From Sinotaia quadrata (Eukaryota > Mollusca > Gastropoda > Architaenioglossa > Viviparidae): a stretch of DNA of 64,000 bases. The notes beneath the pieces are model-generated. The model had not been told where the DNA came from and searched no databases. It saw nothing but the letters and a program-made list of their open reading frames with translations. Within the stretch, counting starts at the first letter, position 1. The number at the start of each line of letters is the position of its first letter. Of this stretch, positions 12,301-22,090 are shown in pieces. The translations under genes were made by a program, and so were the position numbers. The DNA is taken from positions 44,694,759-44,758,758 of the forward strand of contig CM054181.1 of NCBI GenBank assembly GCA_028829895.1, written 5' to 3'.

Positions 12301-15125
12301 GGTTATTTTGCTATGAAGTATTTTGGGGTTGTTTTGCCTTTATTGCTGTACACAATGTTTATGGTAAGTTCATTTTGCCCTAATATGACAGAAACTAACG
12401 ATGACTGGTAATTAATGACATCTTCGATATTAGGAGAAGAAAAGCCGATGCTCTGAAACTTGGAAGAAATCTGTATCTATGTAAAAGTTTTATTGGTATT
12501 ATTTATTTTGACATTTTACACCAGTGTCCTAAAATTTGGACTTACTGAAAGCTCTTCTTTTCCAAATTTTATTGATAATAACTTTATATTGATGGCCTAA
12601 AAATTTTGTTTCGTCCAACATTAACTTGTTATTGATGAAACAGCGCCATCCACATTTTCAAAGTGTCGTTAATTTCTTAAAATCGAACCTTGGTGCAAAG
12701 GTTGGTTGACATCAATCAAATTTCATTGGTAATGTTTTCTATCACCGATACCCTGACTTTCTAAGCTTTGTGCGTGTGAGCTGTATATGTCTATATTTAA
12801 TTAATAAATATACACATCACCGATGACCTGAACTCTAGACTTAATGTGTGTAAGCTGTACATGTCTATATTTAATTAATAAATATACACATTACCGATTA
12901 CCTGAACTATAAGCTTAGTGTGCATAAGCTGTACATGTCCATATTTAATTAATAAATATACACATCACCGATGACCTGAACTCTAAGCTTAGTTTTTGTC
13001 CATATTTAATTAATAAATATACACATCACCGATTACCTGAACTCGACTTTGTGCATGGGTTGGGAGGGACTGCGTTAATGTCCAGATTGACCTAAAATAT
13101 CTCAAAATCCGGGCTTAGTTCCAAGAATGTTAAAGTCCATATTGGTTTGCGTTTGATAGTGCAATTCAACCCATCTTCCATCTCATGACTGAACCATGTC
13201 CATATATGTAACAGGACAATATCACAACGCCTTGACTTTCCACGCTGATTCAGACACAATTGTAAGAATGGACCTACTTACAGTACTACTTGGCAATCTT
13301 GCATTCCACTTTTCACTCCCTCACCAAAGTTGTTATCGGGGGCGTTGGTGGTGGTCCTGTACTGGTGAACATATTTCTTTAAGTATAGGTCTACACCTGA
13401 ACTGCCTTGCAGCCGATAGCCATTAGCCTCCGAGTAGCAGCTGATAAAACTGCTAGCCACAGAAAACCCACGGACTGGGAACAATGGCGGGGAACCGTGG
13501 CAGATACCTGCGCTCTTAACGGCCTTGTTACGGGGAGACAAATGTGACATGTTTACGACCTCGGTTAAGAGCCTTCGCCCTGCTTTGACAGTAATGGGGC
13601 GAAATTTGCTAGACGAGGTCCCACGACGTGGGACAAAACGAATCTAGAAAATCCCTCTGCCACCCCCCAATTCATCTCCGTGTTAAGGTTGATTTAGGTC
13701 CAAGACTTTGCTACGGCAATTTACTTTTGTCGATAAAGTCGCTTATCGCATTGGGCAGACAGACACCTGTGATAAAAAGGCAAGTATCCTGCAGACCGAT
13801 GCGTTCATTTATTAGAGACTGCGTTATGGCAACAGTGAAATAAAATCAAGGAAAGGTTGATATTGGTTTTAATACTTGTTGACGAGATATATATCTCCCT
13901 GTGCCAAGTGTCCTGGTGAAAGTTGTATTTTTATTTTTTTTTAGGGGAGGAGGGATTTCGTTTTGTTTCCTGTTTATTTAATCAAATACTTTACCTTCTT
14001 TATTATTCTTTCTAATACATTTCGATAATTATATGTATATAATTATAATTAGCATTTGCATTGACTTGACCATGTTCTAGCCATTAAAGGAAGTCACACA
14101 GTTATGGATTGTTGCAATCATTAGATGTAGTCACAAGTTTCAGGACTGATGTTATCATCAAAGTTTCCAGATTGGAGAAGGTTTGCAGTAAAGGAGTCAC
14201 AAGTTGCTTGCTGCACTATCCATGGTTCGACCATTGAGGATTATTAAAGTAGTCACGCTTTGCTGGACTAATTCATTAACGGTCACACATTACCGAGAGT
14301 TTGCGATCATTAAAGAGATTAACCCATTATCAAACCATCCGACAATCTTTAATAATTATTAAAGAGAACTACATGTAGCTGGCAGTTTGTAATCATGAAA
14401 GAAGCTTGCAATAGGTAGACGTTAGCAGCTGTTAACGTTACTGGACCGTCATTTAATTAGTCATGCATTGATGTACCTTTGTAGAAGCTATTGAGATCAA
14501 TGAAATGCTTTGATTTGTAATTTAAGTTTTAAGAAACTCTTATTTTTCTTAGTGAAACGTGTTTATATTATGTAAAGAAAACACAGTAGAATGCAGAGAA
14601 AAATGATAATTGAAATATTTATTTCATTACAACCCAATTGACTCCAACATGGAATTATCAAACCTGGAAATCTTTATGGAATTCTCTAGATCAAGGTCAA
14701 GAACTTTAGCGACTCCATTTGAATGAAGAGCCACTGATTAGGCCGTGACCACCCAACAGCTAAGGAGTGGATAAGGTCACCGGGTACGTTTGCCCCTTGT
14801 CGGAATCGAGCTCTGTCCTCTGCGCTACTGACAGAATGCGAAAGACGTCGGAATCTTAATATAGCACCTAATCTGCACGCGAGTGCCATTAGCCAGTTCA
14901 CCGGTTTCTTTTTACTTCCGGTTCACGGAAGGGAGCGATGGAAGCAGACTGTTGACAGCTCCCCACATGGTTCGCATATGCCTGCCGTATACAACATGAC
15001 TGTCTTTCTATTGACACGGCTGACACGTACTCTCAGGTTTTCCTCTCTTATCTTACGTTGTCAGTTTTTATTCTGCTTTCATCTGTATTTAAAATATCTA
15101 CCTCTTTCGTTATATAAACTACCTA

Positions 15126-15220
<95 letters not shown>

Positions 15221-18200
15221 TTGTATGTCTATATAACCAATCATATATCCATGTGTCACTTTGTATGTCTATATAACCAATCATATATCCATGTGTCACT
15301 TTGTATGTCTATATAACCAATCATATATCCATGTGTCACTTTGTATGTCTAAATAACCAATCATATATCCATGTGTCACTTTGTATGTCTAAATAACCAA
15401 TAATATATCCATGTGTCACTTTGTATGTCTAAATAACCAATCATATATCCATGTGTCACTTTGTATGTCTATATAACCAATAATATATCCATGTGTCACT
15501 TTGTATGTCTATATAACCAATCATATATCCATGTGTCACTTTGTATGTCTAAATAACCAATCATATATCCATGGGTCACTTTGTATGTCTATATAACCAA
15601 TCATATATCCATGTGTCACTTTGTATGTCTATATAACCAATCATATATCCATGTATCACTTTGTATGTCTATATAACCTATCATATATCCATGTGTCACT
15701 TTGTATGTCTATATAACCTATCATATATCCATGTGTCACTTTGTATGTCTATATAACCAATAATATATCCCTCTGTCGATGAATAAGAACGGGAAGAGCA
15801 GTGTACTGGCGCTTTATCAATTTGTGTTGTGCATGAGTTGATAATTATATAAACGTATACTAAGCTCCGTGCACTCTTTACACTACATAGTTTTCACGTA
15901 GGCAATGAAAACTGTCTCCCAGTCCACAATTGTCGTGAGGGAATTGTAAATTCTATCTTCCTGTAAACATTTATGACGTAGGCACTGGAAACTATCTCCC
16001 AGTCCACAATTATGATGTAAGTACTGGAAGCTCCACTTCTCAGTCGATAGTTTATGATGTTGGCCTTTGAAACTATATTTCCCTTTTACATAATTATGAC
16101 GTAGGCACTTGAAACTGTTTCTCTGAGTACACAATTATGACGTAGGTCTTGAAACTGTCTCCCATTACTCTTTATCACGTAGTTGTTTGAAACTGTATTT
16201 CCCAGCACAAAGTTATTGCAACTGCATGGCATACACAGATTTTCAGATATGTACATGTTTGGAATCGAATTTATTGGTATTAGTTCCAGGTTCAGTACAT
16301 TAAATTTTAGTTTACTAATAGCACACTGTTAACCAGTTACTGAGAACATACTGTTATAAAGGAACTGTTAAACTCTTACCCACTTACTGATAATCACAGT
16401 TTCCCAATTACAGATCTGGACAGTAGCTGAAAGACAGTTATGTTGGTTCATAAGGTTAAAACAGCTATGCAGGAGGTCAAATTTAATCATATAAGTGATG
16501 ACAACTTAGAGATTGTAGTCTGTCGTAGTGTCAGTGACTTGACGTTATCAAAAGGTAGCGATGTCCTATTTATATTTGTATGGTGTTTCCAGTACATTTA
16601 TACGTGGTATGATGATTTTGCTTCATCTGTCTGTACCTGTTATATGTAAGTTTACATGACATAAATAAATAATTGTTTCTGTTTTATCTTGCGTGGACAT
16701 TGATTGAAAATGTGACTGAACATCTTTGAAAGAAAAGCTCAATTAATCAGATTACAAGCCACAGTACTTTTACTTGCTATAATAATGATAATAATGATAA
16801 GTAGTAGTAGTAGTAGTTGCAGTAACAGCAATAGTAGCGGCAGTGAAAAGAATTTCAGCTATTTCATATATGTGTGGAAAGAGCAGGAGAGAAAATTTTA
16901 CAATAGCAATGACTAGTTCATCAATGTGAACTGGTTTTCAATCTTTCCTAAAATAATATACATATACGGTTTCTTTAGTTGGTTACTTTCTGTCAAAGCT
17001 TTACTTCACGATCTGGATTTGTATAACTAGATATCTGTCTTTCTCTCTCTTTTTATTCCCTTTTCTTATTTTCTTTCATTCTTTTTCTCTCTTTCTCTCA
17101 CTATTTCTTTATCACTTTTTCTTTCTCTATCCACTCCTCTGTCTTTCTCATCTCATTTTTCCTCACCATATTTCTCTTTTCCATTCATTTCTCTCTTTTT
17201 TCCCCCTCTTACTCTCAATTTACCTTTTTATTTTTACTGTCTTCTTTCAGATCTGTGTTCACGTTTCAACTATGTTAGTTCTGTCTTGATTGCATCATTT
17301 TTATTTTCTCCTTCAAGCGTGTGAGCATATAATTATCAGTACATGAAGATAGTTATTTCGTAAAACTCTTGAATTTTGAAATGTTAACTATATTTTACTG
17401 AAATAACTATTCAGTTCTTTATGTATTGTGTTTTGAGCTTAGTGATTTAGTAGTTATAGTTCAAATTGTCACTTTCAGACTTCGTTGTGCGGAGTTTGTA
17501 TTCGAATCAACAACTCACACGAATTGGAACCACCCAGACTTGGCATCCACCAAGGGACATTACTCTCGCTGCAAGGAGAGTGGGTTAGCACCCGCTGTGA
17601 ATCCAGGCAATATGGGCAATTCCTCACCAGGTTAGTTATTTATATTGTTCAAAATGTTGTCGAAGTTAATCTAAATAATATTTATATTATATGGAGACTA
17701 TTTCGTTTAGCTTATTATTTAATAAGAAGCGTATGTATAGTTATTTTACATTCTTGCTTTTCCATATTTCAAGATGGCTGTATTTCCTGCCTGACAGCCA
17801 ATCGTGGGAGGGTCGCTATGACTATTACCATGAAGCCCTCTGTCGTCAACCGTCTTTCACCTTAAAAGCCAAAGGTACTTATGCAGGGGGAGAAGAATCA
17901 TCGGTCATAACGGGGTCAAAAGCTTACAGCTTCAAGACTCTGCGCCTCAAGGTCACTCCTCGAGATGACAAAACCGTGGATATGCTCAACTCATATCAGG
18001 TAAATGTTTATTTCTTCTTCTGACCGCATTCATTCGCGTATTCATTCTTTCTTTGGAAAGATAAAGTTGTGTAACTCGTTAACGTAGATGTTTTTAGGAC
18101 TCTGTTGACGTACTGCGTTTACGGAGTTCAGCTCCTTATTCTCACCTCACAGTTTGATTCATTTAAAATATTTTAAAATTACATTCATTTACACAGATTT

Positions 18201-21088
18201 AAATCGACACTTGACACACTGACACATGGTTCACGGTAAATAATTCTCTTCATTGTTAACCATATCAAAGCCGGAACTGGAATCGAAGACAGCATGATAT
18301 GTCTAGAATTCGGTCTGTCTGAATAAATTAGTTTAAGTTTCAGTTATCTGCTAATCATAAGAATTTTGATGATACTGGTGGTAATGGTGACCATGATGAT
18401 ACTGGTAGTAATGGTGACCATGATGATAATGGTAGTAATGGTGACCATGATGATAATGGTAGCACGTTTTCTAAAATGCTTAAAGCTTGATAAAAATAAG
18501 CACCTCATTAAAGTTGTCGTCGTTACCGCCTCCACAATTACCACCATTATCATCATGGCCACCATTACTACCATTATCATCATGGTCACCATTACTACCA
18601 TTATCACCATGGCCACCATTACTACCATTATCACCATGGCCACCATTACTACCATTATCACCATGGCCACCATTACTACCATTATCACCATGGCCACCAT
18701 TACCACCATTATCACCATGGCCACCATTACCACCATTATCACCATGGCCACCATTACTACCATTATCACCATGGCCACCATTATCACCATGGTCACCATT
18801 ACTACCATTATCACCATGGTCACCATTACTACCATTATCACCATGGCTACCATTACCACCATTATCATCATGGCCACCATTACCACCATTATCATGGCCA
18901 CCATTACCACCATTATCACCATGGCCACCATTATCATAATGGCCGCCATTACTACCATTATCATCATGGCCACCATTATCACCATGACCACCATTACTAC
19001 CATTATCATCATGGCCACCATTACCACCATTATCATCATGGACACCATTACCACCATTATCACCATGGCCACCATTACTACCATTATCATCATGGCCACC
19101 ATTACCACCATTATCATCATGGCCACCATTATCATCATGACAACCATTTACTACCATTATCATCATGGCCACCATTATCATCATGGCCACTATTACCACC
19201 ATTATCATCATGGCCACCATTACTACCATTATCACCATGGCCACCATTATCACCATTACCACCATTATCATCATGACCACCATTATCATCATGACCACCA
19301 TTATCACCATGGCCACCATTACTACCATTATCATCATGGCCACCATTACCACCATTGTAAATGTTATTATTTTCATTATTATTTACTTTTAAATAGTGTA
19401 ATTTGTGTGCATTCATTATTTTATTTATATATTTAATTATTAAGATGTAATTTTATTTATAATAATAATATTTATATGTACATCACCACAAAATTTCAAT
19501 GTATACATTAGACCATATTGACAATAAACTTGTGTCATAGGTAGGTGACCAAAGTAAAAGTCCAAACATAGATTTTTTAATTAAAAAAATTACATGCTTA
19601 AATAGCAAAAGTTAGTAGCTATTCGGCAGGCTAAACCTAGGTATACAGTCAAAGTAATAAATGTATTTGCTAATCATACAAATAGGTTAGTTTAATGAGA
19701 GAGGTTAATGGTGATTAATGCCGGACTAAATCTATTGTCTGCTTTCTGGCTTGTCATTGCGTCCAAATGCATCCTTATGAATCGCTTTCTGTTTCATCAG
19801 ACTCGAACTGATCAGGAATCTGAGATAAATAGATATCTTCGGTGATTCATTATCGCTTACACTTTCGTCTTGACTAGAAGCCATAGTCACTAGGCTTCTC
19901 ATCACTTCTTTGTTTTTACTCACTTGACGTCACGAGGTTATGCGTTTCCGATAACGCCCGAAGGTTTGTGTCCTGCAAAGTCCGCAGAGGAAAATATATT
20001 TTAATTCAAAAAACATTTTATCGTTCATTCATAACAAAACAACTAGGTTTTATTTAATAATTTTGTTTTAAAGTTTTACGAAAAACTGTTTGGAAGCAAC
20101 ACTAACCCTTCTAAAAACAACACACAAACCCCGCCCAGAAAACACACACACCTTTGCCCGCCCTGTATACAAATACAGTATACTACTCCATTTGACTACA
20201 ACCCTCCATGACCCAAGCCATGTCTTATTAATTTCTGACCGCATATCACTTATCAAAGAGCCTTTAATGGTATTCAGTGAAAATTTAATAGGACATAGAA
20301 TTATGAAGTTGCTTTAATAATTTTAAACGGATTCAACTACGATGTAGTTGTGTATGAATCACGCGGTTTGGGCTTGATGATTTTCTGTAATTTTATTTTA
20401 ATCTTATTTTAAAAAAATAATATTAGATGATTAAATTAATGATTTTTTTTAACTAACATCTGTTGTACTTTCCTTTTTCAATTTCACGGCATATGTATCT
20501 GTTTACACTTTTAAAAATATAATATAAAATAATATAAAACAGTAAGCTTGCTATTTCCAGTTATATTCCTTTCTATTTCACTCTTGCGTCTATCCTCTCT
20601 CTCTCTCCCTCTCTCTCTCTCTCAATCTCTCTCTCTCTCTCTTGTCTCAGGGCAACGAATGTGGGCATGCTGGTCAGTGGAGCGTTAACCAGGAACAGGA
20701 CGTGACGCAAACGGCGGGCTGCATAACGCTAGGAATTCGATTGCCCAGCCTAGAGCAGGACCTTATGCGCATGGAAGCCGTGCACCGGAAGCTATTGCTC
20801 TTCATTGGTCAAAGGTCATCAGACCGCCCCATGAGGCCGTACCACGCGCAGCCTCCTTCCGCCTTCCAGGCTCCTCTTGTAAAGTGCGATGCGGAGGATC
20901 TGGACATGAACATCAACTCTTTACCGGAAGGACGTTCGCACGCGCTGGCTATGACGTCAGTGGGCAAGTTTCAGGATGGCGCTGTTGTGCAAGAGGCAGT
21001 TTTCCTGTCGGCGACTGCCAGGCACGTGGCAGTGAACTTTTGGCTTGGATTTGCGTTTCTGCTGCAGTGGTTTACGTGTTGCATTTAG
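2839..21088 (+). CDS. APCDD1: APCDD1-like Wnt-signalling inhibitor, five exons, 5' end missing
   Basis: Coding exons are 2839-2989, 3687-4145, 17479-17630, 17774-17999 and 20651-21088, giving 474 residues in the window. Joined, they align along their length with vertebrate APCDD1, from memory of the family: a Cys-Glu-x-Arg-x-Gly-Pro-x-Phe start to domain 1, SWVVPGATE, ELQIVRVEK, LLLGDVHTD, GEWVSTRCE, a Trp-Glu-Gly motif, LKVTPRD, GNECG and TAGCITLGI, then a hydrophobic tail ending at a stop. APCDD1 is a membrane-anchored glycoprotein with two related beta-rich domains; it binds Wnt ligand and LRP co-receptor and dampens canonical Wnt signalling at the cell surface. All borders are GT-AG and phases agree (first acceptor phase 2; then 0, 0, 2, 0). 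The first exon seen starts inside a codon, so at least one upstream exon (signal peptide, roughly 80 residues in human) is missing. The linker before the second domain is longer than in human by about 14 residues. Identification is secure; the function in this animal is inferred. Confidence 0.93.
2990..3686 (+). other. APCDD1-like intron (697 bp)
   Basis: GT-AG intron, phase 0, T-rich with a short poly-G run near 3074. No other feature seen. Confidence 0.85.
3687..4145 (+). CDS. APCDD1: APCDD1-like, second exon seen (rest of APCDD domain 1 and linker)
   Basis: Acceptor TAG at 3684-3686, donor GTAAGT at 4146; phase 0 at both ends, 153 codons. It begins NSWVVPGATESQHHL and continues with conserved ELQIVRVEKR and LLLGDVHTDLAE before a Pro-rich stretch (RPTSFQEPLKEVE). 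About 14 residues rich in Ser, Thr, Gly and Pro between the RVEK and LLLGD blocks are extra relative to human. The reading frame is open back to the in-frame TAG that forms the splice acceptor. Confidence 0.94.
4207..4564. repeat. Minisatellite, 22-26-bp unit, ~14 copies
   Basis: Degenerate copies of TTTTCAAACAGGAACTTGTT followed by TTAGG, starting 60 bases after the donor of the second exon seen. Confidence 0.85.
5909..6013. repeat. (GT)n microsatellite with GTAT interruptions
   Basis: About 30 GT units, then GTAT repeats, then GT again; flanked by a pyrimidine-rich stretch. Confidence 0.95.
6128..6171. repeat. (CT)n microsatellite
   Basis: Uninterrupted CT dinucleotides passing into CCCTCTCCCCCC. 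Confidence 0.95.
7122..7238. repeat. Minisatellite, ~30-36-bp unit, 4 copies
   Basis: Unit core GGTCATGATACACTCGGAAT then CAGTCTAC, with one longer unit holding an extra CCTCTAA. Confidence 0.85.
7284..7586. repeat. 43-bp minisatellite with internal inverted repeat, ~7 copies
   Basis: Unit TTCACAGCACTAGGCACGAC followed by GTAAACAGGCAGCAATACGT and CA(G/T). The first copies are almost identical; the last two are shortened or diverged. Each unit has the inverted arms GACGTA and TACGTC. Confidence 0.9.
9288..9328. repeat. (GA)n microsatellite
   Basis: About 20 GA units between two copies of a GGAGTTTTCAAAAAGAGTGG flank, which suggests slippage after a local duplication. Confidence 0.9.
10868..11218. 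repeat. Minisatellite, ~36-38-bp unit, 9 copies
   Basis: Degenerate unit ACACCGAGAGCTGAATTCAA then TTTCTGTTACCTAAA. Confidence 0.9.
12026..12330. repeat. Minisatellite, ~26-bp unit with higher-order pattern
   Basis: Unit TATGAAGTATTTTGTCTTTC GTTTGC. Every few units carry the variant TATTGTGGGGTT, giving a repeating block of about 110-120 bp. Confidence 0.85.
12744..13045. repeat. Minisatellite, ~70-bp unit, 4-5 copies
   Basis: Unit begins CACCGATGACCTGAACTCTA and ends ATTTAATTAATAAATATACA. One copy lacks about 20 bp. Confidence 0.9.
14750..14905 (-). repeat. Possible tRNA-derived SINE remnant
   Basis: On the minus strand, TGGCTAATGGC resembles a Pol III A box. It is followed about 30 bases later by TTAAGATTCCGAC and again by AGCTCGATTCCGAC, both B-box-like. 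The patch is more G+C-rich than its surroundings. No second copy in the window supports it. Confidence 0.25.
15130..15214. repeat. (CT)n microsatellite
   Basis: About 42 pure CT units, running directly into the 40-bp array. Confidence 0.97.
15215..15771. repeat. 40-bp minisatellite, 14 copies, very uniform
   Basis: Unit GTCACTTTGTATGTCTATAT then AACCAATCATATATCCATGT. Period is exactly 40 with no indels; units differ at only a few sites (ATATA/AAATA, CAATC/CAATA/CTATC). It abuts a CT tract on the left. Confidence 0.97.
15893..16200. repeat. Degenerate ~55-60-bp tandem repeat, ~5 copies
   Basis: Recurring ATTATGACGTAGGCACTGGA with AACTGTCTCCCAGTC; spacing varies. Confidence 0.8.
17479..17630 (+). 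CDS. APCDD1: APCDD1-like, third exon seen (start of APCDD domain 2)
   Basis: Acceptor ...TTTCAG before 17479, donor GTTAGT at 17631; starts phase 0, ends after two bases of an Arg codon. It encodes a short Cys-x-x-Cys linker (LCGVCIRI), then GTLLSLQGEWVSTRCESR and the QFLTR block. This matches the start of the second APCDD domain of vertebrates (GEWVSQRCE). Confidence 0.94.
17774..17999 (+). CDS. APCDD1: APCDD1-like, fourth exon seen (APCDD domain 2)
   Basis: Acceptor AAG before 17774, donor GTAAAT at 18000. The first base completes the Arg codon of the previous exon, then 75 codons follow, from WLYFLPDSQSWEGRYDYYHE to KTVDMLNSYQ. Conserved blocks are Trp-Glu-Gly, the Pro-x-Phe-x-x-x-x-x-Gly block (PSFTLKAKGTYAGG) and LKVTPRDD. 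It ends in phase 0. Confidence 0.95.
18366..18463. repeat. 27-bp minisatellite, left arm (opposite orientation)
   Basis: About 3.5 copies of GATGATAATGGTAGTAATGG with TGACCAT. This is the reverse complement of the unit in the 18528-19360 array. Confidence 0.95.
18528..19360. repeat. 27-bp minisatellite, main array (~30 copies)
   Basis: Unit CCACCATTACTACCATTATC followed by ACCATGG, with 9- and 18-bp deletions of the same trinucleotide theme. Because every unit is a multiple of three, several frames on both strands stay open for 150-350 codons (Thr-Ile, Met-Val or Gly-Asp-Asn repeats); these are not genes. Confidence 0.97.
19925..19932. promoter_or_regulatory. Perfect CRE palindrome (TGACGTCA)
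   Basis: Full CREB/ATF consensus, shortly upstream of a minus-strand Ser/Glu/Asp-rich open frame. Use is unproven. Another occurs at 11720-11727. Confidence 0.3.
20596..20641. repeat. (CT)n microsatellite serving as polypyrimidine tract
   Basis: CT repeats with short interruptions end nine bases before the acceptor of the last APCDD1-like exon. Confidence 0.9.
20651..21088 (+). CDS. APCDD1: APCDD1-like, last coding exon with C-terminal membrane segment
   Basis: Acceptor CAG at 20648-20650, preceded by a (CT)n microsatellite that forms its polypyrimidine tract. Phase 0; 145 codons plus TAG at 21086-21088. It begins GNECGHAGQWSVNQEQDV and TAGCITLGIRLP, the best conserved APCDD1 block, and ends with a hydrophobic stretch (NFWLGFAFLLQWFTCCI) expected to be the membrane anchor. 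In human about six residues follow the anchor; here the stop comes at its end, so a GPI-type tail cannot be excluded. Confidence 0.95.
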   Translation, partial: GNECGHAGQWSVNQEQDVTQTAGCITLGIRLPSLEQDLMRMEAVHRKLLLFIGQRSSDRPMRPYHAQPPSAFQAPLVKCDAEDLDMNINSLPEGRSHALAMTSVGKFQDGAVVQEAVFLSATARHVAVNFWLGFAFLLQWFTCCI

Positions 21089-21362
21089 TAAATGGCGTTC
21101 ACAGGTTTAGACTGTAGACAACCAGCAGTCAGGGAAGGTGTGAAAAAAATATCTGCACTTGTGATATGCAGCCGCTGAAGTCTCGGGCGCCGTACAGCAA
21201 CTTACAGACTTATCTGTGGGTTAGTGGATGCACACGGATAAATATTTTCCAAAAATTAAGATTCCTCAGGGGCAGACAATAGAATCTTTTATTTTATTTT
21301 TTAATATTTTGTGTGTGTTGTAATTCTGCCCGCTTTAAGAGAAAGTGGATCATGGAATTCAT

Positions 21363-21368
21363 ATTAAA
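21363..21368 (+). promoter_or_regulatory. Candidate polyadenylation signal (ATTAAA) for the APCDD1-like gene
   Basis: ATTAAA lies 275 bases after the stop codon and is followed within 20-40 bases by a GT-rich stretch (TTTGTGGGATGTTT). A canonical AATAAA occurs later, at 22071-22076, but inside a dispersed repeat. Which is used is unknown. Confidence 0.35.
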
Positions 21369-21941
21369 CTATGACTATCTCACTTTGTGGGATGTTTCAG
21401 TCACAATGGTATGGGTACTATTTTACAGTGTTTGTATTTTGACACTGTACGGGTACTTTTGATGATGAGTGGGTGCTTTTGACTGTGTATGAATACTCTT
21501 TCAAAAGTCAGATGTTTACTGAGTGTAACATTGGCGTACTTTTTAAAATGATTGGTGTGCACATTCAAATCTATGGCGTACCCTGCGAGAAGAAGGCGCA
21601 TACTTTGTGCATCTTAATGCGCTCATTAACGCGTATGACGTACTCTTGAGTATTTCTGGTGTATTCTGTTAATTTATGCTGTATTCTTCGAAAGTGATAT
21701 TGATTTTACCTCATCTATATCTTCTTTGCCTTCGATTACTCAGTGCTGTTTCTCAATACCACCTCTGACTGACCATAAACTGTATGACACGCCTGGTGTG
21801 TTAATACTAATTAATAATTATATTTATGAATTAGTTTATCATAATCACTTATCAGTGATTAAATTAAGATTTCATTGCTTAACACATGTTTCCTACCCTC
21901 AAATCACTATAAGCTTACACACCACCGGTACATAACTTCTT

Positions 21942-22090
21942 CGCAGGTGGAATTCCTTACTTAAGGAGTAATCTAAAAACAACAACATAATCCACTTTCA
22001 TTCTACCCCCATCCACCCACTAACTACTCCAGACATGCATTAAGGCATGTGTAAGAAATATATAACATAAAATAAAGATTTATTATAAAA
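21942..22090 (+). repeat. Dispersed repeat family, copy 1
   Basis: Shares with 63165-63310, in order and in the same orientation: TTCGCAGGTG, CTTACT(T)AAGGAGTAAT, CCCCCATCCACCCACTA, TACTCCA, and an A/T-rich tail with ATAACATA. It contains AATAAAGATTTATT, so it may be the end of a retroelement. Confidence 0.6.

Larger units (their letters stand above)
4146..17478 (+). other. APCDD1-like long intron (13.3 kb), minisatellite-rich
   Basis: GT-AG intron, phase 0. It contains at least eight unrelated tandem arrays (listed separately), (GT)n and (CT)n tracts, and a pyrimidine-rich block at 17040-17230. A more G+C-rich patch at 13300-13850 and another at 14690-14990 have no recognisable coding content. 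Confidence 0.85.
18000..20650 (+). other. APCDD1-like last intron (2.65 kb)
   Basis: GT-AG intron, phase 0, dominated by the inverted 27-bp array. A minus-strand Ser/Glu/Asp-rich 63-codon frame (19923-19732) with a perfect CRE palindrome just upstream is unidentified. Confidence 0.85.

Noticed and set aside
18344..19436. Open frames of 150-356 codons on both strands (Thr-Ile, Met-Val, Gly-Asp-Asn, His-Tyr repeats)
   Set aside because: They are created by the 27-bp repeat, whose period is a multiple of three; frames are open in several phases on both strands at once and the array lies in an intron.
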